A program made the translations under genes and the position numbers. From positions 2,356,001-2,420,000 of the forward strand of contig NZ_AP024845.1 of NCBI RefSeq assembly GCF_020892095.1: 64,000 bases of DNA, written 5' to 3'. The notes beneath the pieces were generated by a model. The model had not been told where the DNA came from, searched no databases, and was given only the letters and a program-made list of their open reading frames with translations. Origin of the DNA: Claveliimonas bilis (GTDB lineage: Bacteria; Bacillota; Clostridia; Lachnospirales; Lachnospiraceae). Shown one piece after another: positions 18,877 through 26,481 of this stretch. Every line of letters starts with the position of its first letter. Position 1 is the first letter of the stretch.

Positions 18877-20094
18877 TCAGCTTTCTTTGGATTCTTCCAG
18901 AGAAGCAAGGTATTCCCTTACCCGTCCGTAATAAATGCGGAGAAACTTATTGGCTCCGGCAGTCATATAGACGTAATAAGGCTTGCCTTCGGATCGTTTT
19001 TTATCCATGAAGGCATAGACCGGATCATCTATCGGAGAGCGTTTGATCAAGCCGTCCATGATCTGAAATAGTGTTTTGCGCAGGCTTGGAGAGCCTTTCT
19101 TTGAAGTGCGTACACTTTTCTGGTTACGTTTGCCGGAATCGTTCTTACCCGGATCGACACCGGCGAAAGCGGTAAGCGCTTCTCTGTGAGTGAAACGGGT
19201 AACGTCTCCAATCTCAGCCATAAGCTGGGGGCCAAGTGAGGGACCGACACCGTTCATTGCCATAATAACCGGATATTCCGGGAGCGTGGCGGCGGTCTGA
19301 TCCATCTTAAGGCGGAGAGCCTCCACTGTCTGAGAAGCCGTGTTCAGCATCGTGACAGCCTGCCGTATCAGCGTTTTTGTGCTGTCATCTTTCGGAAATA
19401 CGGCGATCAGGTCAGAAGAGCTCTGATAGATCTTTTCTGCCTTTGAGGCACTGAAGTTATAACCGTTGCGTTTGCACCACTTCTGGTAATGCTCCGTAAA
19501 GGCTTGCAGAGACTTGCAGCGTACACAATCCACATGCCAGTAGGTGTAGACAAAGTCTACCCATTTCTGGGAGCCGTCACTGCGGGCAGGGCTGTCAAAG
19601 AAGTCATTGGCACCGGGATAGGTTTGATCCAGAAGGGAAATGAGATTGTTTTTCATAGCAGTTTTCTGGTCTATATAAAAACCAAACTGCCGATTCATTG
19701 TTTTGAGTTGATTGCGTGTTTTATCCATACTTCCATATTGCTTCAGTTTTGCCCAGCGGTCAAGAGCATAACGGGCGATTTTTTTAGAATCCGCTTTGTC
19801 TGTCTTTGGAGCACGGAGAGAGTCATCCCCGAAATCCCTGATCAGGATGGGATTGACAGTGCTGACAAAGATGCCTGCGTCAGAGAGCCAGTTAGCGACC
19901 GGTTCATAGTATCTTCCGGTGTGTTCCATGCAGGCTTTGGTTTCGCCATCAAGGTTTTTGATCTGCTCAATAAGAGCGTTGATAGCGGACTGGGTGTGTG
20001 GAATATCGCAGGGTGGCATAAGGACCACATCTCCGGGCCTGCGAATGGTGACAGTACTTTTACCTTTGGAAACATCGATACCAACAGCGTTCAT
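18877..20094 (-). CDS. IS110-family transposase (DEDD)
   Basis: A 405-residue RNA-guided DEDD recombinase. The start is ATG at 20094-20092, because AAAGGAG lies 8 bases upstream on the minus strand; the longer frame from 20124 has no such signal. N-terminal RuvC-like residues are visible: D7 (VGIDVSKGK), E57 (CMEHTGRYY), D99 and D102 (KTDKADSKK). The C-terminal transposase_20 domain contains GVGPSLGPQLMAEIGD and GVDPGKNDSGKRNQ, followed by the serine region KSVRTSKKGSPSLRK. No frameshift or stop is present. It is inserted in a housekeeping operon without breaking either gene. Confidence 0.93.
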   Translation of the reverse strand: MNAVGIDVSKGKSTVTIRRPGDVVLMPPCDIPHTQSAINALIEQIKNLDGETKACMEHTGRYYEPVANWLSDAGIFVSTVNPILIRDFGDDSLRAPKTDKADSKKIARYALDRWAKLKQYGSMDKTRNQLKTMNRQFGFYIDQKTAMKNNLISLLDQTYPGANDFFDSPARSDGSQKWVDFVYTYWHVDCVRCKSLQAFTEHYQKWCKRNGYNFSASKAEKIYQSSSDLIAVFPKDDSTKTLIRQAVTMLNTASQTVEALRLKMDQTAATLPEYPVIMAMNGVGPSLGPQLMAEIGDVTRFTHREALTAFAGVDPGKNDSGKRNQKSVRTSKKGSPSLRKTLFQIMDGLIKRSPIDDPVYAFMDKKRSEGKPYYVYMTAGANKFLRIYYGRVREYLASLEESKES

Positions 20095-20294
20095 GATAAA
20101 GACTCCTTTGAAATGAATTAGCAATGGTCAATACCAGATTTACTCATTGCCCATTCAATCTACTGGGGATATCACACGAACGAGAAAGTTCAACCTGCGT
20201 AAAACGAATGCTGCGAATGAGTGCTGGTTGGCTGACTTTTTTACGGACGTTAAGTCCTAGGAGGTAGAGGCCAGACCCATTGCCATACTCATTC
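20095..20294 (-). ncRNA. Candidate bridge RNA region of the IS110 element
   Basis: About 200 non-coding bases upstream of the transposase, where IS110-group elements encode their guide RNA. A GGAC-TTAAC-GTCC hairpin lies near 20249-20261. Short segments match the element ends or flanks: TACTCATT at 20141-20148 and 20286-20293, its inverse GAATGAGT at 20215-20222, and TTCAACCTG at 20189-20197, which is the reverse complement of CAGGTTGAA at 18806-18814 in the left flank. These are what guide/target pairing would look like, but each match is short. Exact RNA ends are not determined. Confidence 0.4.
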
Positions 20295-20379
20295 TAACAG
20301 CTTAAGCAACAAGATGGATAATTCCTTACTGGATGTAAGGGGTATTAACCATAAATATATTGTAGTAGGAGGAAGAAAA

Positions 20380-21441
20380 ATGCAGGAATTTGATGTAACA
20401 AAACCGCTTCCCCATAAACCGTTGTTTAATCCAAATGGGGATACGGAAGTGTTAAAAAGGCGGATGATCGCCGGAAATACGACAAATCTCAATGATTATA
20501 ATAATCTGAAATATCCGTGGGTATCAGACTGGTACCGTCAGGCAATGAACAATTTCTGGATTCCCGAGGAGATCAATTTATCTCAGGATCTGAAAGATTA
20601 TCATAAGCTGCTTCCCCAGGAGAGAAAGGCCTATGATAAGATCCTTTCTTTTCTTGTGTTTCTGGATTCTATCCAGACAGCCAATCTTCCATGTGTAGGA
20701 GAGTATATTACGGCAAATGAGGTAAATCTGTGTCTGAATATTCAGACCTTCCAGGAATGCGTTCATTCACAGTCTTATTCCTATATGCTGGACAGTATCT
20801 GTTCACCGGATGAGAGGATGGATATTTTATATCAGTGGAAAACCGATGAGCACCTTCTGGCAAGAAACACGTTTATCGGAAACTGTTATAATCTGTTTCA
20901 GGAAAAAAAGGATGCTGCGACGCTGCTTAAGGTTATGATGGCCAATTATGTTCTGGAGGGCGTGTATTTCTATTCCGGATTTATGTTCTTCTACAATCTT
21001 TCAAGAAACGGGAAAATGCCGGGATCTGCTCAGGAGATCCGCTACATCAACCGGGATGAGAATACACATCTGTGGCTGTTCCGCAGTATCATTCTGGAGC
21101 TTCGCAAGGAACATCCGGAGCTGTTTACAGATGAGATGGTAGATGAGCTGCGGGAGCTTCTGAAGGAAGGCGTGAGACAGGAAATCGCATGGGGACATTA
21201 TGTTATCGGCGATGACATCCCCGGGCTGAACAGACAGATGGTGACAGATTATATACAGTATCTGGGAAATCTCAGGTGGACTTCTCTGGGATATGAGGTG
21301 TTGTATCCTGATCAGGAGAAAGAGCCGGAATCCATGAAATGGGTATCCCAGTATTCCAATGCCAATATGGTAAAGACAGACTTTTTTGAGGCAAGATCAA
21401 CAGCTTATGCCAAATCAACAGCATTGGTAGATGATCTGTAA
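20380..21441 (+). CDS. nrdB: Ribonucleoside-diphosphate reductase, small subunit (class I)
   Basis: Ferritin-like radical-generating subunit of class I ribonucleotide reductase. The start is ATG 20380 behind TAGGAGGAAG; the upstream in-frame codons from 20314 belong to the leader. The 353-residue protein keeps the whole radical site: metal ligands D96 (FLDSIQT), E126 and H129 (QECVHS), later E in VLEGVYF, and E and H in RDENTHLW, plus the radical tyrosine Y133, placed as Y122 in E. coli. It is therefore a tyrosyl-radical enzyme. It is separated from nrdA by the IS110 element, so its transcription may now depend on readthrough or a promoter at the insertion's end. Confidence 0.95.
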   Translation: MQEFDVTKPLPHKPLFNPNGDTEVLKRRMIAGNTTNLNDYNNLKYPWVSDWYRQAMNNFWIPEEINLSQDLKDYHKLLPQERKAYDKILSFLVFLDSIQTANLPCVGEYITANEVNLCLNIQTFQECVHSQSYSYMLDSICSPDERMDILYQWKTDEHLLARNTFIGNCYNLFQEKKDAATLLKVMMANYVLEGVYFYSGFMFFYNLSRNGKMPGSAQEIRYINRDENTHLWLFRSIILELRKEHPELFTDEMVDELRELLKEGVRQEIAWGHYVIGDDIPGLNRQMVTDYIQYLGNLRWTSLGYEVLYPDQEKEPESMKWVSQYSNANMVKTDFFEARSTAYAKSTALVDDL

Positions 21442-21483
21442 AATAAAGTGAGAATGGTTTTCAAAAAATACACAGAAGAAGTA

Positions 21484-21512
21484 TTGCAAAATACGCTGGC
21501 AGGGTATATAAT
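21484..21512 (+). promoter_or_regulatory. Promoter of the copper ATPase gene
   Basis: TTGCAA (21484-21489) and a perfect TATAAT (21507-21512) are separated by 17 bases. Transcription should begin near 21519, immediately before the CsoR-type operator. Confidence 0.8.
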
Positions 21513-21521
21513 ATAGAGGAA

Positions 21522-21538
21522 ATACCACTAGGGGGTAT
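21522..21538 (+). promoter_or_regulatory. CsoR-type copper operator
   Basis: ATACCACTAGGGGGTAT is a pseudo-palindrome closely matching the B. subtilis copZA CsoR box (TACCCTACGGGGGTA). It sits just downstream of the -10, where a Cu(I)-responsive repressor would block transcription. No csoR gene is in this window. Confidence 0.8.
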
Positions 21539-21560
21539 GAAAGAAAGGAGACCCTGGCAG

Positions 21561-24197
21561 ATGAAGAAAGAAAAATATAATGTTACCGGGATGACCTGCG
21601 CAGCTTGCCAGGCAAATGTAACCCGATGTGTACAGAAATTAGAAGGGGTGGAGGAGGTAGATGTCAGCCTCCTTGCCAATCAGATGACAGTTCGTTATGA
21701 TGAGACGAAACTGGATAGAGAAACGATTCTGCAGTCCGTGCAGGGAATTGGCTACGGCGCCTCCCTGACAGGGGCGGATGCAAAAGACCGGTCCGGAGGA
21801 TTCCGGAGTGAATGGGAGAGCCGGCAAAGCCGGGCTGAGGAGGAACGACGGAGTATGAAAGTACGTCTGACCGCTTCGGTTATTCTGCTGATTCCGCTGA
21901 TGTATGTAGCCATGGGAGCGATGATGGGACTTCCGGTACCTGGCATATTGACAGGTATGGAAAATGCGATGATCTCAGCTCTGACACAGCTTATTCTCAC
22001 GATTCCGATTCTTGTACTGAACCGAAAATTTTACAAAGTAGGGCTGAAAGCACTGGTAAAGCGCGCTCCCAATATGGACTCGCTGGTAGCCATCGGATCG
22101 GGTGCCTCTCTGGTTTACGGACTGTTTGCCATGTACCGCATGGCGTATGGATTCGGTCATCAGGACATGGCACTGGTGCACGAGTACGCACATGCCCTTT
22201 ACTTTGAATCTTCAGCGATGATACTGACCCTTGTGACAGTGGGAAAATATCTGGAAGCCCGCTCGAAATCCAAGACTTCGGATGCTCTTGGAAAGCTGGT
22301 GGATCTGGCGCCGAAAAATGCAGTGGTCCTCCGGGACGGCAAAGAGATGACAATTCCGGCAGAGCAGGTAGCGGCAGGTGACACAGTAGTGATACGCCCC
22401 GGAGAGAGCATACCGGTAGATGGTATTGTGACAGAGGGGTATGGCTATGTGGATCAGGCGGCGATTACAGGCGAGAGTATACCGGTGGAGAAACAGCCCG
22501 GCGATACAGTGATTTCCGCCACCATAAATAAAAACGGAACCTTCCGGTTCCAGGCTTCTAAAGTAGGGGAGGATACTACTCTTTCCCAGATTATCCGTCT
22601 GGTGGATGAAGCGGGAAATTCCAAAGCCCCGATTGCAAGAATGGCTGATAAGGTCAGCGGCATTTTTGTTCCTGTGGTGATCGGAATTGCTGTTTTGACA
22701 GCTGTGGTGTGGATCCTGGCTGGCCAGACCTTTGAATTTGCTCTTTCCAATGCCATAGCAGTTCTGGTGATTTCCTGCCCCTGTGCCCTTGGACTGGCAA
22801 CGCCCGTGGCTATCATGGTAGGAACCGGAAAAGCGGCGGAGTACGGTATTTTAGTGAAATCAGCAGAAAGTCTGGAAAATCTTCACTCCATCGATACGGT
22901 CATTTTGGATAAGACGGGAACGATCACTTCCGGACATCCCCAGGTGACAGACATTGAACTCTTAGATGAGAGTATGGAAGAACAGGAATTTCTGGCTCAG
23001 GCAGCAGCGGTGGAAGCAGGGAGCGAACATCCTCTTGCACAGGCAGTTGTGGAGAAGGCAAAAAGAGATGGGGTGGCCATTCCGGAAGTTAAGAATTTTG
23101 AAGCAACAGCCGGCCGGGGAGTTCGTGCAGAGGTAAAGGGACAAAGCTATATAGCCGGGAATCTGGCGTTTATGAAGGAAGAGCAGGCGCTGGGAGAAGG
23201 AGTGGACGCCAAAGAAGTGCAAAACAAGATGGAGAAATTTGCATCTCAGGGAAAGACACCTCTTCTTTTCGCAAGAGAAGGATGCGCCGCCGGCATTATT
23301 GCTGTGGCAGATACCGTCCGGGATTCCAGCCGTGAGGCAATCCGGCAATTCCGGGAAATGGGTCTTCATGTTGTCATGCTGACCGGAGACAACAAGGTGA
23401 CTGCTGAAGCGATCCGCCAGGAGCTGGATATTGAAGAAGCTGTGTCTGATGTGCTTCCGACGGAAAAGGAGGCGTGTGTCCGCTCTTATCAGGAGAGAGG
23501 GCATAAGGTTGCCATGGTGGGAGACGGAATCAATGATGCGCCGGCTCTGACACGGGCAGACATCGGTATTGCCATTGGGGCAGGTACGGATATTGCCATT
23601 GAATCAGCTGATGTGGTATTGATGAAGGATTCTCTTCAGGATGTGGTGACCGCGATTGAACTTAGCAAGTCGGTGATCCGCAATATACACATGAATCTTT
23701 TCTGGGCATTTTTCTATAATATTCTGGGGATCCCCGTGGCGGCCGGAGCACTGTTCCCGGCTTTCGGACTTCGCCTAAGTCCGATGATCGGTTCGGCAGC
23801 CATGAGCCTAAGCTCTGTGTGCGTTGTTACCAATGCCTTAAGGCTCCGGCTTTTTGGGCCCAGCCGTACCGAAAATGAAAGAGAAAGCAAGATTCAGGAG
23901 GCAGCCGGCGCAGATATGGAGGCCGCTGACGTGGATATGCAGAATAAAAACCAAGATGAAAATGAGAAAGGAAGTATGGTCATGAAAAAGAAACTGATTG
24001 TAGAAGGTATGATGTGTGCACACTGTAAAATGCATGTGGAAAAAGCACTTGCAGCAGTAGAAGGCGTAAAAAGCGCCCAGGTCGATCTTGACAAAAAGCA
24101 GGCGGAAGTAGAGCTGTCGGCAGATGTGGCTGATCAGGTTCTGATGGACGCGGTGAAAGAAGCCGGCTATGAACCGGTAAGCTGCACGGCAGAGTAA
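21561..24197 (+). CDS. copA: Copper-exporting P1B-type ATPase with C-terminal CopZ-like domain
   Basis: Pumps Cu(I) out of the cytoplasm using ATP. The start is ATG 21561 behind AAAGGAG (878 residues); the ATG at 21537 directly abuts the operator and has no usable ribosome site. Order: N-terminal heavy-metal domain with C13-A-A-C16, membrane helices, the membrane CPC motif C406-P-C408, phosphorylation D450 in DKTGT, the SEHPL nucleotide-binding histidine, GDGINDAPAL, then an acidic linker and a second heavy-metal domain at residues about 808-878 with C819-A-H-C822. A C-terminal metal domain is unusual for CopA. An internal ATG at 23982 behind AAAGGA could make this domain alone. Copper induction is implied by the CsoR box. 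Confidence 0.94.
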   Translation: MKKEKYNVTGMTCAACQANVTRCVQKLEGVEEVDVSLLANQMTVRYDETKLDRETILQSVQGIGYGASLTGADAKDRSGGFRSEWESRQSRAEEERRSMKVRLTASVILLIPLMYVAMGAMMGLPVPGILTGMENAMISALTQLILTIPILVLNRKFYKVGLKALVKRAPNMDSLVAIGSGASLVYGLFAMYRMAYGFGHQDMALVHEYAHALYFESSAMILTLVTVGKYLEARSKSKTSDALGKLVDLAPKNAVVLRDGKEMTIPAEQVAAGDTVVIRPGESIPVDGIVTEGYGYVDQAAITGESIPVEKQPGDTVISATINKNGTFRFQASKVGEDTTLSQIIRLVDEAGNSKAPIARMADKVSGIFVPVVIGIAVLTAVVWILAGQTFEFALSNAIAVLVISCPCALGLATPVAIMVGTGKAAEYGILVKSAESLENLHSIDTVILDKTGTITSGHPQVTDIELLDESMEEQEFLAQAAAVEAGSEHPLAQAVVEKAKRDGVAIPEVKNFEATAGRGVRAEVKGQSYIAGNLAFMKEEQALGEGVDAKEVQNKMEKFASQGKTPLLFAREGCAAGIIAVADTVRDSSREAIRQFREMGLHVVMLTGDNKVTAEAIRQELDIEEAVSDVLPTEKEACVRSYQERGHKVAMVGDGINDAPALTRADIGIAIGAGTDIAIESADVVLMKDSLQDVVTAIELSKSVIRNIHMNLFWAFFYNILGIPVAAGALFPAFGLRLSPMIGSAAMSLSSVCVVTNALRLRLFGPSRTENERESKIQEAAGADMEAADVDMQNKNQDENEKGSMVMKKKLIVEGMMCAHCKMHVEKALAAVEGVKSAQVDLDKKQAEVELSADVADQVLMDAVKEAGYEPVSCTAE
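23982..24197 (+). CDS. Possible CopZ-like chaperone from an internal start in copA
   Basis: In frame with copA, AAAGGA (23967-23972) lies nine bases before ATG 23982. Translation from there gives 71 residues, the size of a free CopZ, beginning MKKKLIVEGMMCAHCKMHVE with the MxCxxC copper site. Either copA and copZ fused recently and the old start remains, or both a fusion and a free chaperone are made. Sequence alone cannot decide. Confidence 0.45.
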   Translation: MKKKLIVEGMMCAHCKMHVEKALAAVEGVKSAQVDLDKKQAEVELSADVADQVLMDAVKEAGYEPVSCTAE

Positions 24198-24232
24198 GAG
24201 AAGGACCCAGAGCAGAAAGGAATGACCGTATA

Positions 24233-25246
24233 ATGAAAGAAGAATCATTTAAGACAAAGGAGATTTCCCTTGCAGAATTTGAGGGAATACGGATCGGACA
24301 TGCTTCCGACGAGGAGGCAGTGACAGGCTGTACTGTTCTGATTGCCGAAGAAGGAATGGCAGCGGCTGTAGATATAAGAGGAGGAGGACCGGCGTCCAGA
24401 GAGAGCGCTCTTCTGGAGCCGCTGGCTTCCACAGAGATGATCCATGCCATCGTACTGAGTGGAGGAAGCGCCTTTGGCCTGGAAGCCGGATGCGGCGCAG
24501 CGAAATTTCTGGAAGAAAAAGGAGTCGGATTTGAGACCGGGTACGCCAAGGTTCCCCTGATCTGCCAGTCCTGTATTTATGATCTGGGGATCGGGCGTGC
24601 CGATGTGCGTCCGGATCTTCAGATGGGATATCTGGCCTGCCAGGATGCTTACGAAAGGGATCAAAGGACTGCAATGGGAAATGTAGGTGCAGGAACAGGA
24701 GCTACTGTCGGAAAGGCTATGGGAGCAGAACGGATGATGAAATCAGGTCTTGGAAGCTACGCTGTGCAGGCAGGAGAATTGAAAGTAGGAGCTCTTGTTG
24801 TGGTAAATGCTCTGGGAGACATCTATGACAGTAAGACTCATGAGAAGATAGCAGGCATGCGGAATGGAAAAGGAGACGGATTCGAAGATGGCGAGCAGGC
24901 ATTGCTGTCCGGCATTGCGCAGCAGGAAGGGGACAATCTCTTTACCGCAAACACCACCATTGGAATCGTCATCTGTAATGCAGATCTGAATAAAATGCAG
25001 TTAAAGCGAGTGGCATCTGCTTCCCATAACGGATATGCCAGAACGATCCGCCCTGTGCATACATCTGCTGACGGCGACAGCATTTATGCGGCAGCAGTTG
25101 GAAGCAGCCGGATAAATGCCAATGTAGATATGGTAAGTCTCCTTGCGGTCCATGCAATGGAAAATGCGGTAAACAGAGCGGTCCTTTCGGCAAAGAGCCT
25201 GCACGGAGTACCGGCTGCGGAAGATATTTTACAAAGGATAAAATAA
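24233..25246 (+). CDS. P1-family (DmpA/S58) aminopeptidase-like hydrolase
   Basis: A 337-residue member of the self-processing N-terminal-nucleophile family that includes L-aminopeptidase D-Ala-esterase DmpA and beta-peptidyl aminopeptidases. Family-like segments include IRGGGPASRES near residue 50, LSGGSAFGLEA near 82 and VNALGDIYD near 190. The precursor is expected to cut itself before a nucleophile; the best candidate is a threonine in FTANTTIGIVICN near residue 243, by comparison with relatives. The start is ATG 24233 behind AGAAAGGAATG. It follows copA by 35 bases, but a metal role is not implied. The physiological substrate is unknown. Confidence 0.87.
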   Translation: MKEESFKTKEISLAEFEGIRIGHASDEEAVTGCTVLIAEEGMAAAVDIRGGGPASRESALLEPLASTEMIHAIVLSGGSAFGLEAGCGAAKFLEEKGVGFETGYAKVPLICQSCIYDLGIGRADVRPDLQMGYLACQDAYERDQRTAMGNVGAGTGATVGKAMGAERMMKSGLGSYAVQAGELKVGALVVVNALGDIYDSKTHEKIAGMRNGKGDGFEDGEQALLSGIAQQEGDNLFTANTTIGIVICNADLNKMQLKRVASASHNGYARTIRPVHTSADGDSIYAAAVGSSRINANVDMVSLLAVHAMENAVNRAVLSAKSLHGVPAAEDILQRIK

Positions 25247-25272
25247 TCGGAAAAGTATAGAGCCGGAACATT

Positions 25273-25818
25273 TTATTTCTCGGTAGGGAAGAGTATGATC
25301 TGTCCGGCCAGAAGACGGTACATCTGATCTGCAAGAACCGTTCTGTCCAAGGTGTTCCGGCTGATATTTTCCATTAAAAGCCCGGCAATGCCGTAAGTAT
25401 AGAAATCCAAAGCTACTTTCAAATCATGATAATTGATGGGGATTTCAGAGGCTTTGTTTTGATACATTTCTTCCATGTAACTGCGGAAAGTGTGAAAAAG
25501 TAAGTTTTCCATGCTGTCCCTTTGACGGGAGTCTAAGAGGCGCTGGATAAAAGTATGATTTTCGATGGAAAAGTCTACAAACAGATAGAGAGCATCCTGG
25601 ACAGAGGGTGCAGACAGACAGCATTCCATAAGACGATCAGCTGAACTTTGGAGTATATATTCGATAACATCAAGGATATCGCGAAAATGATAGTAAAAGG
25701 CCTGACGGGAAATACCGCATTTCTCTACCAGGTCTTTAATTGTGATTTTGTCTATGCCTTTTTTGCCAGTCATTTCGAGAAAGGTATGGGCAATTTTTTC
25801 TTTCAAATTTTCAGTCAA
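25273..25818 (-). CDS. TetR-family transcriptional regulator
   Basis: A 181-residue regulator with an N-terminal TetR helix-turn-helix (IKDLVEKCGISRQAFYYHFRDI) and a variable helical ligand domain. I place the start at TTG 25818-25816 because AGGAGG (plus-strand CCTCCT, 25827-25832) lies eight bases upstream; the longer frame from ATG 25845 would place that sequence inside the gene. It is convergent with the P1 peptidase gene and divergent from the small coiled-coil gene at 26045. Ligand and targets are unknown; local autoregulation is typical of the family. Confidence 0.85.
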   Translation of the reverse strand: MTENLKEKIAHTFLEMTGKKGIDKITIKDLVEKCGISRQAFYYHFRDILDVIEYILQSSADRLMECCLSAPSVQDALYLFVDFSIENHTFIQRLLDSRQRDSMENLLFHTFRSYMEEMYQNKASEIPINYHDLKVALDFYTYGIAGLLMENISRNTLDRTVLADQMYRLLAGQIILFPTEK

Positions 25819-26044
25819 GTATACTTCCTCCTGTTGTAAAAGCACTGAAAGACAACAGCTGCTTTTATATCTGTGTTATTTTCCCGCCCTCCATCAATAT
25901 GAAAAATCATAACATAGAAAAAAAGAGCTGTCCAGATATCTTCTTTACAGATGCAGCAGTCTGTCTAGTCATTTGAAAAAGATTGATAATGGAAGAAGAA
26001 AAAAGAAGGTGATAAAGTAAATAATAGAAACGGAGGGATGAAGC

Positions 26045-26470
26045 ATGAAGATCGGTCAGGGCATTTTTGCGGCAAAGCTTTATGAACTGGAATGTCAGTA
26101 TGAGCAGTTTCAGGGAAGAATGAAAGTTTGCCAGAATGAGGATCATCGAAGAATCCTGGAGGAAATGCGCCAGATGCGGAATGAGTGTGATAAGCAAAGG
26201 TATATACTGGAACAGAGGATGGAAGGATGCCGTTCCCGGGCGGTATATAAGCTGGCTGAAGCACAGCTGGAATATATGAACCGCACAAAAGAGCTTATTG
26301 ACAGTATAGCAGACGACATAGGAGGGGACGGGACTACAGTAGAAAAAGAAGCAGAGGCAAAGACGCTGTATGCGGAATATAGTATTGATTTTGCCGTACA
26401 GGCAATGAATCACGCTCTCTTAGCAGCGCTGACAGCCATTGACGCACAGATGAAATGCGAAGAACAGTAG
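26045..26470 (+). CDS. Small coiled-coil protein of unknown function
   Basis: A 141-residue soluble, highly charged helical protein that I do not recognise. Heptad-like patterns run over most of residues 8-85 (LYELECQYEQF, RILEEMRQMRNEC), with four cysteines spread through it and no signal peptide or membrane segment. The start is ATG 26045, with CGGAGGG about 10 bases upstream. Its stop is 11 bases before the ftsH start, whose ribosome site overlaps the end of this gene, so the two are probably translated together. A role as a small partner of FtsH is possible but only from context. Confidence 0.65.
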   Translation: MKIGQGIFAAKLYELECQYEQFQGRMKVCQNEDHRRILEEMRQMRNECDKQRYILEQRMEGCRSRAVYKLAEAQLEYMNRTKELIDSIADDIGGDGTTVEKEAEAKTLYAEYSIDFAVQAMNHALLAALTAIDAQMKCEEQ

Positions 26471-26481
26471 GAGGGAAAAAT

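Larger units (their letters stand above)
18815..20294 (-). mobile_element. IS110-family insertion sequence between nrdA and nrdB (ends approximate)
   Basis: About 1.48 kb containing one DEDD transposase on the minus strand, opposite to the nrd genes. IS110 elements usually lack clear terminal inverted repeats, so the ends are estimates: GAGTAT (18819-18824) and its inverse ATACTC (20285-20290) lie near the two limits. The layout is a short trailing end (about 60 bases) and a long leading end (about 200 bases) upstream of the transposase, as in IS110-group elements whose leading end encodes a bridge RNA. The CDS is intact, so the element could be active. Confidence 0.75.

Noticed and set aside
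19489-20121. 210-codon plus-strand frame inside the IS110 element
   Set aside because: Antisense to the intact transposase, without recognisable domains or ribosome site.
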